Below, one piece after another: positions 19,686 to 29,701 of a stretch of DNA of 48,286 bases; within the stretch, counting starts at the first letter, position 1, and every line of letters begins with the position of its first letter. Source of the stretch: Silicimonas sp. (GTDB lineage: Bacteria; Pseudomonadota; Alphaproteobacteria; Rhodobacterales; Rhodobacteraceae); the NCBI GenBank assembly GCA_022820365.1, contig JAJEFO010000095.1, forward strand, positions 1 through 48,286, in the 5' to 3' direction. The notes below the pieces were generated by a model that was not told the DNA's origin, did not search any database, and saw only the letters and a program-made list of their open reading frames with translations. The position numbers were made by a program, and so were the translations under genes.

Positions 19686-20350
19686 TACCGCTGCTCCCCC
19701 TCGCCTGTCCTGAACTCCACCAACTCGTCGTCGACGTCGTGACTGACGACCAGCCGATCGGACGTGCCCTGCAAGATGCGCCATGCCGCCTGCAGGAACC
19801 GGAAGAACAGGAGCACCGCGGATACGGGCAGCACAATGTAGGGGATTGCCTTCGGGACCTTCTCGAAGGGCGGGTCGCCCGGATACAGCAGCCAGCCTTC
19901 GATGAATCTCAGGAAGCCGGGCAGCGGAATGTCGTTGACCTCATAGAAGGACTGGCTTCGGAAAGTGTCGCGGAAACCCAGGGGAAACCAGCGCCCCTCC
20001 GTTGGAGGCAAGTCTGCAAAGACGGCCCAGTAATCGTATCCACCTTTCAGGAGCAGGAAAGAGAACGCGATGCAGCAAGCGGCCGAAACCAGGCCAAGCA
20101 TGCGGCGTGCGCGCGGCTGCACTGCATTGATGATCAGGTCGACGCCCAGATGCATGCCCTTCTTGACCGCGTATGACGCGCCAAGAAGCACGAGCCAGCC
20201 GAAGGCAAAGACCGTAAGTTCAAGTGCCCAGAGTATGTTCGAATTGAACACGTAGCGGGCGATGACGTTCGCAAAGGTCAATAGGGTCATCAGACCCAAA
20301 AGCGCCGCAATCAGCGTTTCCTCAATCGCATCCGTCCAGTTCGCACGCAT
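19685..20350 (-). CDS. dctQ: TRAP transporter small permease (DctQ)
   Basis: 221 residues from the ATG at 20350; similarity to the family begins there (DAIEETLIAALLGLMTLLTF, NVIARYVF, LELTVFAFGWLVLLGASYAVKKGMHLGVD in pieces). Four membrane segments are expected; the long loop between the third and fourth (about 120-175, Pro- and aromatic-rich) is larger than in most DctQ proteins. It lies between DctP and DctM genes and overlaps the latter, as in a normal TRAP operon. Confidence 0.88.
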   Translation of the reverse strand: MRANWTDAIEETLIAALLGLMTLLTFANVIARYVFNSNILWALELTVFAFGWLVLLGASYAVKKGMHLGVDLIINAVQPRARRMLGLVSAACCIAFSFLLLKGGYDYWAVFADLPPTEGRWFPLGFRDTFRSQSFYEVNDIPLPGFLRFIEGWLLYPGDPPFEKVPKAIPYIVLPVSAVLLFFRFLQAAWRILQGTSDRLVVSHDVDDELVEFRTGEGEQR

Positions 20351-20669
20351 AGCCAATGTCCCCGTTCTGCCACGTTCACTACCCGAACCGGACCTCCATT
20401 GCACCTTGCAAGGCAAGGCTTCCCAAACGCGAGAAGGTCGAAGCGACGAGCGCAAGGCCAGCTGCGCGGGTCATGCGTCAGGGCGTCACCCCGACGTCCG
20501 AAACCGCGAATGGTCCAGGCGTGAATTGCGTGAACGCGCGAACATGGATCAAGGTCGCAGCCTCGGCCCGATGATGCATTTCTGAGGCGCAAATCGCCCC
20601 GGGAACTCGTGCTCGGAATTCTCCGTGGCGGAATTGCGGGCGCACTCGGATGCACGCCCGCATCGGGCT
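20351..20669 (-). other. dctP-dctQ intergenic region with small hairpin
   Basis: 319 bases without a recognised gene. GCCCG-CAT-CGGGC (20656-20668) forms a short hairpin just behind the dctP stop, which could protect the dctP mRNA end or attenuate read-through so that the binding protein is made in excess over the permeases. The stem is only 5 bases, so support is weak. No internal promoter was identified. Confidence 0.35.
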
Positions 20670-21671
20670 CTACATGCTCATGTTGATGTCTTGGGCGGCG
20701 TCGATCAGTGCAGCCGGAACATCATCCGAGAACTTGTTCCAGACCGGACGCATTGCATCAACCCAGGCGGCGCGCTGCTCCGGCGTCAGTTCGCGGATGG
20801 TCCCGCCGGCGTCCAGGATTGCCTGGCGAGCCTGCTGGTTGACCGCAAACGCCTCGCCGTTCCGGCTCACGGTGACTTCCCGCAGGATACCGAGAAACTG
20901 GTCACGAACATTCGAATCCAGGCTGTCAAGCCAATCCGTCGAGGCAACCACCAGATAGTCGATGATGCCGTGATTGGTCTCGGTAATGCCGTCCTGGACC
21001 TCGAAGAATTTTCGGCCGTAGATGTTCGACCAGGTGTTTTCCTGCCCGTCCACGACTCCCTGCTGCAGTGCTCCGTAGACTTCCGAGAAAGCCATCTTCT
21101 GCGGGTTCGCGCCCAATGCCTCGAACTGCGCCTGCAGGACGTCGCTCGCCTGAATCCGGAACTTGAGCCCTTGGGCATCGGAAGGAGAAAGCAGCGGCAC
21201 GTTGGCCGACATCTGCTTCATTCCGTTGTGCCAGAATTCCAGTCCCTGGAGACCTCGGCGCTGCATCGAGTCCTTCATCGCCTGTCCGGCTGCGGATGCC
21301 TGAAACGCATCCACGGCCCCGACGTTCTTGAACATGAACGGCAGATCGAACAGCCTGAACTGTCGCGTGAAGTTCTCGAACTTCGACAGGGAGGGCGCGG
21401 CAAGCTGTACGTCGCCTTGAAGAAGCGCCTCTAGCACCTTGTCGTCGTTGTAGAGCGTGGAGTTCGGAAAGACTTCCATGCACATCTTCCCGTTCATTTC
21501 ATCGTTTACGCGCTGGGCAAGCAGCGTCGCGGCAATCCCCTTCGGGTGCTTGTCGGTGTTGGTGACGTGGCTGAACTTCACGACAATCTCGCCGTCGTCG
21601 CAGGCAGCGATGGCGGCCTGTGCGCCAACGGCCAATGTCATTGCCGCTGCAGCGGCTGCGAAGTACTTCAT
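20670..21671 (-). CDS. dctP: TRAP transporter substrate-binding protein (DctP)
   Basis: 333 residues from the ATG at 21671 with AAGGAG about 9 bases upstream; an open frame extends 49 codons further but the signal peptide fixes the start. A Sec signal (MKYFAAAAAAMTLAVGAQA) is cleaved around residue 20-23. Family features: VVKFSHVTNTDKHPKGIAA, LDLPFMF-like FDLPFMF, GLKFRIQASDVLQ with the ligand-binding arginine, and GALQQGVVDGQENTWSNI. It captures a carboxylate-type solute in the periplasm for DctQM. The specific ligand cannot be read from the sequence. Confidence 0.92.
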   Translation of the reverse strand: MKYFAAAAAAMTLAVGAQAAIAACDDGEIVVKFSHVTNTDKHPKGIAATLLAQRVNDEMNGKMCMEVFPNSTLYNDDKVLEALLQGDVQLAAPSLSKFENFTRQFRLFDLPFMFKNVGAVDAFQASAAGQAMKDSMQRRGLQGLEFWHNGMKQMSANVPLLSPSDAQGLKFRIQASDVLQAQFEALGANPQKMAFSEVYGALQQGVVDGQENTWSNIYGRKFFEVQDGITETNHGIIDYLVVASTDWLDSLDSNVRDQFLGILREVTVSRNGEAFAVNQQARQAILDAGGTIRELTPEQRAAWVDAMRPVWNKFSDDVPAALIDAAQDINMSM

Positions 21672-22246
21672 GTTGGGCTTTCTCCTTTGTTGAACAAGTA
21701 GAGGGGCACAAATCCCGCAACCCTGGTCCGCAAGTTGTCGGGTGCAAGAGCGATCAGCTTTGGACCCTGTTCTTTCGGCGCGTTGAGGATCGGGAATCCA
21801 CCACGAATACGCGGCCACTTGACCATCGCATGTCTTGTTCGCGCCGGATTACCCAAACGCAGAACGAGGCGCAACGGTCTTCCTGCACCATGGACTTCTC
21901 CAGAGTGCTTGTGAATCTGGCGGGAAGTCACGAAGTCTCATCGTACGGGCCGATGCCGGCAAATCGCGGAACGCAACCTGATCCATGCTTGGCCGAAAGG
22001 ACTTTCGTCCGCCTACGTTTGTCCTAGCCGGAAGGGCCGGTCAGCCGCCGGTCTTCGAATCGGCTTTGCGCGCCGCGCGCGGCGCCGGAACTTCTCAAAA
22101 TTGGGAAACGAGCAAAGCGTCTCTGGACTATCCAGGTCAGCCGCGTGAAATTGGCATTTTTACCGGCACAATCACATATATAAATGCAACTTAACTTATT
22201 GTTTTTACGGGTAGACAACTGGCATAAAAAGCGGCATAAATCGGCC
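21672..22246. other. Divergent region between dctP and the second Fic gene
   Basis: About 575 bases with no recognised gene. It should hold the promoters of both neighbours. A 16-base perfect GC palindrome, GCGCCGCGCGCGGCGC, is at 22070-22085. Near the Fic gene an AT-rich patch (about 22150-22210) contains a TATATAAATG string, and GGCATAAA occurs twice with a 12-base period (22221-22228, 22233-22240) right before the preferred Fic start. Confidence 0.4.
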
Positions 22247-23437
22247 ATGAACTTCACCATGATGGAACCGATGCTGCCAGAAGAGGCGGCACTGCGTTCG
22301 CTTGAGCACAGTGCGCTGGAACTTGCAGAGTCCACCAGCGGGCTGGCGAAGCAGGTTCATCCGATTCTCCAGCAGTCGGTTGGCGATCTCGTACGATCCA
22401 TGAATTGCTACTACTCAAACCTTATCGAAGGTCACCATACACATCCTCGGGACATTGAACGTGCCTTGGAAGAAGATTTTTCGAGCGAGCCCAAAAAGCG
22501 CGATCTCCAACTGGAGGCCGTGGCCCACATTCACGTCCAGAAGCTGATCGACGAAGGTCGCGACCCAGCCATATGGCCTGCCTCGGCCGCTTATGCCTGC
22601 TGGTTGCATCAGCGGTTTTGCAAACATTTGCCGTCCGACATGCTGTGGGTTGACAACAAGGACACCGGTGAACGCCATGAAGTTGTTCCCGGCCAACTGC
22701 GACGTGTTGACGTGACGGTTGGCAGGCACGTGCCACCGCCTCATGCGTACCTGCCGCGTTTTCTGGCGCGCTTTGACCAGGCGTACACGTCGCCTCCACT
22801 GAGCCGACTGAGCCAGATTCAGTCTGTCGGGGCGGTTCACCATCGCTTCTTGTGGATCCATCCATTCTTGGATGGCAACGGCCGCGTCGCACGCTTGATG
22901 TCCCACGCACTCCTCAAGAGACTCGGGATCGGGACAAGCCTCTGGTCTGTTGCTCGTGGGCTCGCACGCGAAGAAACGGAGTATAAGTCCCGCCTCGCCG
23001 CAGCGGATCATCCCCGCCACGGAGATCGTGACGGGCGCGGAAACCTCACCCAATCCGGCCTTCTTTCGTTTTGCAGGTTCTTTCTCGAGCGCTCGATCGA
23101 TCAGGTATCGTTCATGGAAAGCCTGCTGGATCCCGCAAAACTCCTTAGTCGCATCGAGATCCACGTTGAAGAAGAAGTCCGCGCCAAGCGGCTCGAGAAA
23201 GGCAGCTTCTTAGTGCTGCGGGAAGCGGTACTCGCTGGACAGGTTGAACGCGCGAAGGTCCCGATGCTGACAGGCTACAAGGATCGTGCCGCCCGCAAGG
23301 TTACAGCCGCGCTCACCAAGCGCGGCATGCTCGTTGCAGCCAACCACCGCGCGCCTCTGCGTCTGGCCTTTCCAATCGATGCAGCCGAGCGGTGGTTCCC
23401 ACTTCTCTTTCCAATTATGCCAGTGGACGCGACATGA
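22247..23437 (+). CDS. Fic family AMP-transferase-like protein, intact catalytic motif
   Basis: 396 residues from the ATG at 22247 (an in-frame ATG at 22184 would add 21 unlikely residues; neither has a clear ribosome binding site). Numbered from 22247, an inhibitory motif SNLIEG is at 57-62 with Glu61 (the [S/T]xxxE[G/N] type that blocks ATP gamma-phosphate), and the complete Fic loop HPFLDGNGR is at 205-213 with catalytic His205. The C-terminal third looks like a winged helix (VERAKVPMLTGYKDRAARKVTAAL). Fic enzymes AMPylate target proteins; the internal inhibitory motif suggests self-inhibition. No antitoxin-like small gene is adjacent. It is unlike the first Fic protein at 11446 and not a duplicate of it. 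Confidence 0.88.
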   Translation: MNFTMMEPMLPEEAALRSLEHSALELAESTSGLAKQVHPILQQSVGDLVRSMNCYYSNLIEGHHTHPRDIERALEEDFSSEPKKRDLQLEAVAHIHVQKLIDEGRDPAIWPASAAYACWLHQRFCKHLPSDMLWVDNKDTGERHEVVPGQLRRVDVTVGRHVPPPHAYLPRFLARFDQAYTSPPLSRLSQIQSVGAVHHRFLWIHPFLDGNGRVARLMSHALLKRLGIGTSLWSVARGLAREETEYKSRLAAADHPRHGDRDGRGNLTQSGLLSFCRFFLERSIDQVSFMESLLDPAKLLSRIEIHVEEEVRAKRLEKGSFLVLREAVLAGQVERAKVPMLTGYKDRAARKVTAALTKRGMLVAANHRAPLRLAFPIDAAERWFPLLFPIMPVDAT

Positions 23438-23763
23438 CTACAACGACAATGGTTGTACCGTTGGTCAGGCGGGTGTTCATGGCTGCAAATCGAAAGTCCA
23501 ATTCGGATCCGTTTCGATCTTGAGCGGCGGTCCTCTTGCTCGAGGGCAGACTGTCGAGAACACGACTGGAGCGAATTCGATGCCGGACGTTCCAGCGACG
23601 GGCGCTGTCACCTGCGCACTCCTGTTGCCGCAAAGGGATCCGAGCGGACTGGATGTCCTGAACTGACCGGAATCACCGGCAACAATCTCGAGTTAATGGC
23701 CGCGCCCGGCATTGAAGCAAAGGTTCCGAAACTCCGTTTACTGAAGCCAGATGCACCCGCGCT
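23438..23763. other. Convergent gap between Fic gene and mannosidase gene
   Basis: 326 bases. TACAAC (23439-23444) and GTTGTA (23452-23457) form a small hairpin 2 bases behind the Fic stop, without a T-tract. Short open frames here lack family features. Otherwise nothing is seen. Confidence 0.35.
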
Positions 23764-26700
23764 TCAGCTCACATGCAGTGATACAATCTCGAAGGGCGTG
23801 ACCGTCAGGGTCACTTGGCGGTCAACAACTGGCAAGGGGGCACCGGGATCCTCGAGCAGGTTGACCCTGCGCACCGATGTCACGTCACGGGCGAAAGTCA
23901 GCGTCACCGGTCCGCGTCGGCGGTGGGCCTCGTAGAATCGCAGAATCCAGCCCTCCCCATCCTCGGCCGGCTTGACGGTCTCGATGATGACGTTGGGCGC
24001 ATCGCATTCGACGAGCGCAACCCCTTGACCGGGCTCTCCAGGGACGAGCCGCAACGGGCGGTTGAGATCTGCGGCCTGAGCCAGAACTTCATGCCGCCAG
24101 TCGCCGGGGTGAGGGAACAGCGCATACGTGAATTCGTGACGCCCCTGATCGGCGCCGATGTCGGGCATTGTCGCGGACTTGATGAGCGAGAGCCGCACGA
24201 CATTGTCGCGAATGTCGTAGCCGTACTTGCAGTCGTTTAGGAGCGCGACCCCGTAGTCAGCCTCGCTGAGATCCGCCCACCGCTGCGCCGGCACCTCGAA
24301 CTTTGCATAGTCCCACGGCGTGTTGCGATGCGTCGGCCGCATGATCGCACCCCACTGAATCTCGTAGGTTGCCATGGTCGCCAGGATGTTCACGGGAAAG
24401 GCCACCTTCAGCAGGACATGGGTCTCGTGCCAGTCAACCTCCGTCACGAAGTCAATGCGCTTCGAATGATGATGCAGTAGAACGCGCTGGGAGACGCTCG
24501 AGGACTGGAACTGGCGTTCGATGCGCAGGCTTGCTCGAATCGGGCCGCTCTCCTCGATCTCGATCTCCGTCGCCCCGTCGATGATGTCGCCACGGTCCTC
24601 GAAGAACGCGTCGATGTCCCAGGCGTCCCAGCTGATCGGGCGATCCTCGAAAGCCTGGAGCCGGTTGCCGGGACGGCCAGGGGCCAGCACGTCGCGACCG
24701 ACTTCCCTGTCGTAGACGCGAACGAGATCCCCCCGTGTGTCGATCTCGGCGCGGATCAGGTCATTCTCGAGAACGAAGCGCCGGTGCCCCTCGCGGATGC
24801 TCAGCCCGGTCTTCCCAGCCGCCTTGGCCAGCAACGGCGTCGCGGCCATCGGCGCGCAGTCGGGCACATGCACCAGGCAACCGCCATCGACGTCCTGCGA
24901 CAGGGCACCCTTCGGGGCGGGACCCTCAAGCAGCCCGATACGGTCCATCCGGTGCGAAATCAAGTTGATTGCCATGCCGGATCCAAGCGACGCCCTGGCT
25001 TTCTCGATGGCCGCTTCGGCAATCTCGCGGATGCGCGCATAGTCTCTTTCCGCATCGGTGAACACTTCCCGGATTGCGGTTCCGGCAATCGTGTCGTGAA
25101 ATTGATGCAGGCACAGGAGTTCCCAGGCCGCGCTCAGGTCAGGCCGCGTGCCGGAAAGCACAGCCAGCGCCTCTGCCTCGGCAAGGAGATTCTCGCATTT
25201 CCGGTTCGCCCGCTTGAGCCAGCCCTGCGACGTGAAGACGCCGCGATGCCCCTCAAGGTAGATCTCGTCGTTCCAGACAGGCAGGTCCAGCTTCTGCGCC
25301 TCAATGGTTTCGAAGAACTCGCGCACGGTCGAAAGGCGCATCTTGGGAGCTCCGGGCATGTGCGCGAAGACATGCGCCTTGCGCACGAGCGTTTCCGTCG
25401 GGCCGCCACCGCCATCGCCGTAGCCGTAGCATATCGGCAGGTTGGTAACGCCGCTCTTGGACGTCGAATGGGTCCAGGTCCCGATCACCTCGGCGGCCGA
25501 CAGGTCAGACTTGTAGTTCGTCGGGAACGGCAGATGCTGTACGTCGCGCGGCGTCGTCAGGAAATGCGCCATGACCCGGGACCCGTCGATTCCCTGCCAC
25601 CACGTTGTGGACGCGGGCATGCGCGAATACTGGTTCCAGTTCACCTTGTTGGTAACGAACCACTTCAGCCCCGCTTGGCGCATGAGTTGCGGAAGGCACC
25701 AGGAAAAGCCGAAGGTATCCGGCAGCCACAGGACCGGGGTTTCCGCGTCGCCGAAGCGTTCGCGAAAGTACCGGCGACCCAGCATCATCTGGCGCACTAG
25801 CGATTCGGGGCCCGGAATGTTGGTGTCGGGCTCGACCCACATCCCGCCAATTGGCTCCCATCGGGATTCGGCAACGCGCTCCCGAATCTCCTCGAATACC
25901 TGCGGGTAATCGGTCTCGGTATACTTGTAGAGCTGCGGCTGGGAATGGCTGAACCGATAGTCCGGAAAACGCTCCATCAGGCGAAGTACATTCGAGTACG
26001 TGCGCCCGTTCTTTCGGCGGATCTGGCTGATCGGCCAAAGGTAGGCGATGTCCATGTGAGCGTGACCTATGGCGTGCAGCGTCACGTCGATCGGCCGGCC
26101 GGCCTCCGCGAGTCGCCGCAAGAGTTCATTTTGAGCCATCGCCACCGAAGCATAGAACGCGGTACCAAGCGGATCACGTGTGTCGAGGGAAAGGAATGCC
26201 TCGTCGAGCGCATTCAGGATGCCGTGCTTGGTCACGTCATCTTCACTGAGCTGTTCCGCGGTATCGAGTGCTGTCTCCGCCAGCAGCACAAATTCAAGCA
26301 CCTCGAAATCCACCTCGACGACCGATGGCCTGCCCATGAAGAGCATGTCGCGTGCATCGGGATCAGGCGGCCAGCCGTCCAGCCCGGTCCAGCCGTGAAG
26401 AGCAAGCTCATGTGTCTTGCCGACGAGAATCTCCTCGGGAAGATGTATCGTGTGGTGGTAGCGGTCGGCGGAGCCGCGAGGTGTGCCGTCAACATAGACC
26501 AGCGCCTCCGGGTGAGTGAAGATGTCACCCGCCTCGCCCAACGGAAGAAAGAGCGCAGCGCTGCCTGGCGCCCAGTCCGCGGGGATGCGAAACTCCGACT
26601 TCAACAGGAAATTCAGGTCGCAGCGACCCCAGTGGGTTTCCGCCGGAACCGAGGGCCAGCTTGACGTGTCGGCCGCAAGCGGCGGGTCAGCAGCGGCGTC

Positions 26701-26817
26701 TGGCAACTCCTTCAGGCGAAAGTCCGGAATCGGTTCGTGCCGGCGATGGACCAAGGGGCGAATCAACGCGATCCGCTGCCGGATCTTCTCCGGCGTGAAG
26801 CGCAGGAAGTGGCTCAT
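23764..26817 (-). CDS. Glycoside hydrolase family 38 alpha-mannosidase
   Basis: 1017 residues from the ATG at 26817, with AGGAG 7 bases upstream. The GH38 catalytic part carries GHAHMDIAYLWP (zinc His and Asp, about residue 250), LPDTFGFSWCLPQ (the Asp is the expected nucleophile, about 365) and LHQFHDTIAGTAI (zinc ligands, about 570); a long beta-rich C-terminal half follows. Such enzymes release alpha-linked mannose from glycans, mannosylglycerate or glycosides. There is no signal peptide, so it acts in the cytoplasm on imported material. It is the last gene of a series with an oligopeptide-type ABC importer and two PhyH dioxygenases, 114 bases behind the ATPase gene. Confidence 0.92.
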   Translation of the reverse strand: MSHFLRFTPEKIRQRIALIRPLVHRRHEPIPDFRLKELPDAAADPPLAADTSSWPSVPAETHWGRCDLNFLLKSEFRIPADWAPGSAALFLPLGEAGDIFTHPEALVYVDGTPRGSADRYHHTIHLPEEILVGKTHELALHGWTGLDGWPPDPDARDMLFMGRPSVVEVDFEVLEFVLLAETALDTAEQLSEDDVTKHGILNALDEAFLSLDTRDPLGTAFYASVAMAQNELLRRLAEAGRPIDVTLHAIGHAHMDIAYLWPISQIRRKNGRTYSNVLRLMERFPDYRFSHSQPQLYKYTETDYPQVFEEIRERVAESRWEPIGGMWVEPDTNIPGPESLVRQMMLGRRYFRERFGDAETPVLWLPDTFGFSWCLPQLMRQAGLKWFVTNKVNWNQYSRMPASTTWWQGIDGSRVMAHFLTTPRDVQHLPFPTNYKSDLSAAEVIGTWTHSTSKSGVTNLPICYGYGDGGGGPTETLVRKAHVFAHMPGAPKMRLSTVREFFETIEAQKLDLPVWNDEIYLEGHRGVFTSQGWLKRANRKCENLLAEAEALAVLSGTRPDLSAAWELLCLHQFHDTIAGTAIREVFTDAERDYARIREIAEAAIEKARASLGSGMAINLISHRMDRIGLLEGPAPKGALSQDVDGGCLVHVPDCAPMAATPLLAKAAGKTGLSIREGHRRFVLENDLIRAEIDTRGDLVRVYDREVGRDVLAPGRPGNRLQAFEDRPISWDAWDIDAFFEDRGDIIDGATEIEIEESGPIRASLRIERQFQSSSVSQRVLLHHHSKRIDFVTEVDWHETHVLLKVAFPVNILATMATYEIQWGAIMRPTHRNTPWDYAKFEVPAQRWADLSEADYGVALLNDCKYGYDIRDNVVRLSLIKSATMPDIGADQGRHEFTYALFPHPGDWRHEVLAQAADLNRPLRLVPGEPGQGVALVECDAPNVIIETVKPAEDGEGWILRFYEAHRRRGPVTLTFARDVTSVRRVNLLEDPGAPLPVVDRQVTLTVTPFEIVSLHVS

Positions 26818-26931
26818 GGGCAATCTCCTGCTTGATCAGGGGAGCGGGCACCTCCAATTCGGCCAGGATCAATCGTCGCCCGCTTTCTGCTTTGGCCAGG
26901 CTCCCGTGTCACGCTCATGCGCGGCCCGTCC

Positions 26932-28662
26932 CTACTTGCCAACATCTAGCGTGAATCCCGGAACATCGCCCCTGAAAACAGTCGGAGCGTCGTGGTCCAT
27001 GGCGTCGAGCGCCGCGATGTCTTCGGCTGCCGTGGTCGTTCCGCCCCACTCACGGTCGGGGTCCGGCCAAGGGATCGAGGCGATCAGCAGCTGCGTGTAC
27101 GGATGTTGCGGGTCTCCGATCACCTCCTTCGGCGGTCCGGCCTCCACGACCTGGCCCTTGTAGAGCACCATGACGTAGTCCGAGACATGATAGGCCGTGG
27201 CCAGGTCATGCGTGATGTAGAATATGGAGATTCCGTGACTGTCTTTCAGATCGTAGATGTTCTTCAGGATCGTGGCGCGAAGGCTGGCATCAACCATCGA
27301 GACGGGTTCGTCGGCAATGAGAAGCTTTGGGTTCAGCATCAGCGCTCGCGCCACGATCAGGCGCTGGCGCTGTCCGCCGGAAAGCTCGTGCGGATAGCGG
27401 CGAAGAATGAGATCGGGATCGAGACCCACGGCCTGGCACGCCTCGTACATCCTGTCCTGAACCTGCGCATCCGAAGTGGCGTAGCCGAATCTCCGGAACG
27501 GGAAGCCGAGGGCATGGTCCACGCGGTAGAATGGATTGAAGCAGGCGTAGGGATCCTGGAAGACCGCTTGCACGTTCTTTCGGAAGACGCGCGACTGCTG
27601 CGGTGACATGCGGGCGATGTCCCGGCCCTCGAACAGCACCCGCCCGGTCGACGGCGGATTGAAGCCGAGCATGATCGACCCCATTGTCGACTTGCCGCTC
27701 CCGGACTGACCGACGATCGAGATGATCCTGGGCTCGTCGCCGCTGAGGCTGAAACTCATGGGATGCAGGGCGGTGATGCCGGCATAATCCTTTTGCACGT
27801 TCTCGAATTCGAGAAGCGCGAGATCCTTTCGAGATCTCGTGATCTCCTGCGCAGCGGCGGAGGTTCCCAGAAAGCTCTCGCCGCCGACAAGCGGGACTGA
27901 TGCCACGAGTTCGCGGGTATAGGGGTGGTGCGGCTTCTCGATGACCCTGCGCGTGTCGCCGTGCTCTACAAGAACGCCATCCTTCAACACCACCAGCTCG
28001 TCAACCGTCTGTGCCATGAGTCCCATGTCGTGGCCGATCAAGATCAGTGCGGCGCCGATCCTCTCCTGAACGTCCTTCAAGGTCTGCATGACCTGGCGCT
28101 GCGTGACGACGTCGAGGGCAGAGGTCGGTTCGTCGGCAATGACGAGGTCCGGGTTCAGGATCACGCCCAGCGCAATGCAGACCCGTTGCTTCATCCCGCC
28201 GGAAAGCTCGTGCGGATACAGCGACCCGGCATGCTCGGGCAATCCCACCCCCGCGAATGCGTCGGCAAGCCGTGTCCGCAGGGCGTCCCTTTCCGTGCGG
28301 CCCTCGTGCGCAACGATCGCGTCCTTGAGCTGGTCCTCGACCCGCATCACCGGGTTCAGGGAGTTCATCGCGCCCTGAGGAATGTAGCTGACGCGACGCA
28401 GCCTCGTCCTGCGCATCCTGTCTTCCGGAAGCGTCAGCACGTCCTGGTCCCCGAGGCGAATCGAGCCGCCGCTCACGAATCCCGGACTTGCCAGCATTCG
28501 CATGACCGCAAGCGCCGTCGTGGTCTTGCCAGATCCGGACTCGCCAATGATTCCAAGCCGACGGCCTCGCGCCACGGAGAACGAGAGGTCGGCCAGTGCA
28601 TGAACGACACCGCGAGCGGTGGGAAAGTCAATCGAGAGATCCGTCACGTCCAGGACGTTCAT
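26932..28662 (-). CDS. ABC transporter ATPase with two fused nucleotide-binding domains (DppD-DppF type)
   Basis: 576 residues from the ATG at 28662; the open frame extends 26 codons further without support. Two complete ABC domains are present: the first with Walker A GESGSGKT near residue 39, signature LSGGMKQR and Walker B LVIADEPTSALD; the second with GQSGSGKS, LSGGQRQR and LLIADEPVSMVD. In classical dipeptide/oligopeptide importers these are two proteins; the fused form is known for family-5 binding-protein systems. It energises the two permeases encoded just upstream. Confidence 0.93.
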   Translation of the reverse strand: MNVLDVTDLSIDFPTARGVVHALADLSFSVARGRRLGIIGESGSGKTTTALAVMRMLASPGFVSGGSIRLGDQDVLTLPEDRMRRTRLRRVSYIPQGAMNSLNPVMRVEDQLKDAIVAHEGRTERDALRTRLADAFAGVGLPEHAGSLYPHELSGGMKQRVCIALGVILNPDLVIADEPTSALDVVTQRQVMQTLKDVQERIGAALILIGHDMGLMAQTVDELVVLKDGVLVEHGDTRRVIEKPHHPYTRELVASVPLVGGESFLGTSAAAQEITRSRKDLALLEFENVQKDYAGITALHPMSFSLSGDEPRIISIVGQSGSGKSTMGSIMLGFNPPSTGRVLFEGRDIARMSPQQSRVFRKNVQAVFQDPYACFNPFYRVDHALGFPFRRFGYATSDAQVQDRMYEACQAVGLDPDLILRRYPHELSGGQRQRLIVARALMLNPKLLIADEPVSMVDASLRATILKNIYDLKDSHGISIFYITHDLATAYHVSDYVMVLYKGQVVEAGPPKEVIGDPQHPYTQLLIASIPWPDPDREWGGTTTAAEDIAALDAMDHDAPTVFRGDVPGFTLDVGK

Positions 28663-28777
28663 CGCGCCACTCCGCATCCGGAAGGTTCGGCAGGACGGCA
28701 AGGCACGAAGGCCGGTGTGGCGGCGTTCTTGATCCGGCATCTGCCACCTGAGTTCCGCAGGGCATGACGGATCTCCG

Positions 28778-29701
28778 TCATTGCAGCTTCCTCAGCCTCG
28801 GGTTCGACACTTCATCGAGACCGAGATTGATGAGCAGGAGACCGATGAACATGAGACCTAGAAGCAGCGTCGGGATGCCCCACCACCACCAAAGGTTCTG
28901 AATCAGCGCACCGGCGTTTATCGCCTCGTAGATCGTGCGACCAAGCGTAGGAATGCGTTGCGGACCAAGGCCGAGCACTTCAAGCCCCACGGCCGTCACG
29001 ATGGAAGTCGTGACATTTGCGATGAACGAGCCGAAGAGGTACGGCACGAGGTTCGGCAGCATTTCCCGAAACATGATGTGCATCGTCGAAGCTCCCGAGA
29101 GACGCGCCATCTGCACGTAGCCGGACTGCTTCATCGAGAGCACCTGCGCGCGGATCAACCGCGTCGGCGACTGCCAGACGAACCCGGCAATCAGAAGGGC
29201 CATCATCGTCAACGACACGTCGCCCCAAGCGGACTGCACCACTACAAGAATGAGGAGAGGTGGAATGGTGATCATCACGTCCGAAAGCACCCGAATTATG
29301 TCGTCGGTCCGACCGCCGATGAACCCGGCCGAAAATCCCAGAAAGATGCCGAGCGACATGCCAATGAGCGACGCCAGCAGCCCGACGAACAGCGAATTCG
29401 GCGCCCCGATCACGATCAAGGCCAGAAGGTCACGTCCTGAACCGTCTGTGCCGATTGGATAAGTCCACGCACCCTCCTGCCCTCGCAGGTTTTCAAAGCC
29501 AACCGGCGGCAATTTCAGTGGTGCCGCGCCGGTATACGCGAGATCAAGATTCCAGAACAACCGCCCGATGATCCCGAGCGCCACGATGGCAAGCAGAAGT
29601 CCTGCACCGCAGAAGAGCTTCGGGTTCATCCATGGAGACTCGAAGCGGCGCATCCGCCACGCCTCGACCTGGCCGGCACGACTACCAGGCACACCGGTCA
29701 C
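28778..29701 (-). CDS. ABC transporter permease (DppC/OppC type)
   Basis: 307 residues, overlapping the preceding permease gene by ATGA, so translation is coupled; an in-frame ATG for MNPKLF lies 24 codons in. Six or so membrane segments, a periplasmic stretch containing YPIGTDGSGRDLLALIVIGA, and the cytoplasmic coupling segment around VQMARLSGASTMHIMFREMLPN are typical of the DppC/OppC subunit. Together with the DppB-type partner it forms the membrane channel for the solute delivered by the family-5 binding protein. Confidence 0.93.
   Translation of the reverse strand: MTGVPGSRAGQVEAWRMRRFESPWMNPKLFCGAGLLLAIVALGIIGRLFWNLDLAYTGAAPLKLPPVGFENLRGQEGAWTYPIGTDGSGRDLLALIVIGAPNSLFVGLLASLIGMSLGIFLGFSAGFIGGRTDDIIRVLSDVMITIPPLLILVVVQSAWGDVSLTMMALLIAGFVWQSPTRLIRAQVLSMKQSGYVQMARLSGASTMHIMFREMLPNLVPYLFGSFIANVTTSIVTAVGLEVLGLGPQRIPTLGRTIYEAINAGALIQNLWWWWGIPTLLLGLMFIGLLLINLGLDEVSNPRLRKLQ

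Noticed and set aside
23453-23935. Plus-strand frame behind the second Fic gene
   Set aside because: Unrecognised sequence that runs antisense into the mannosidase gene.
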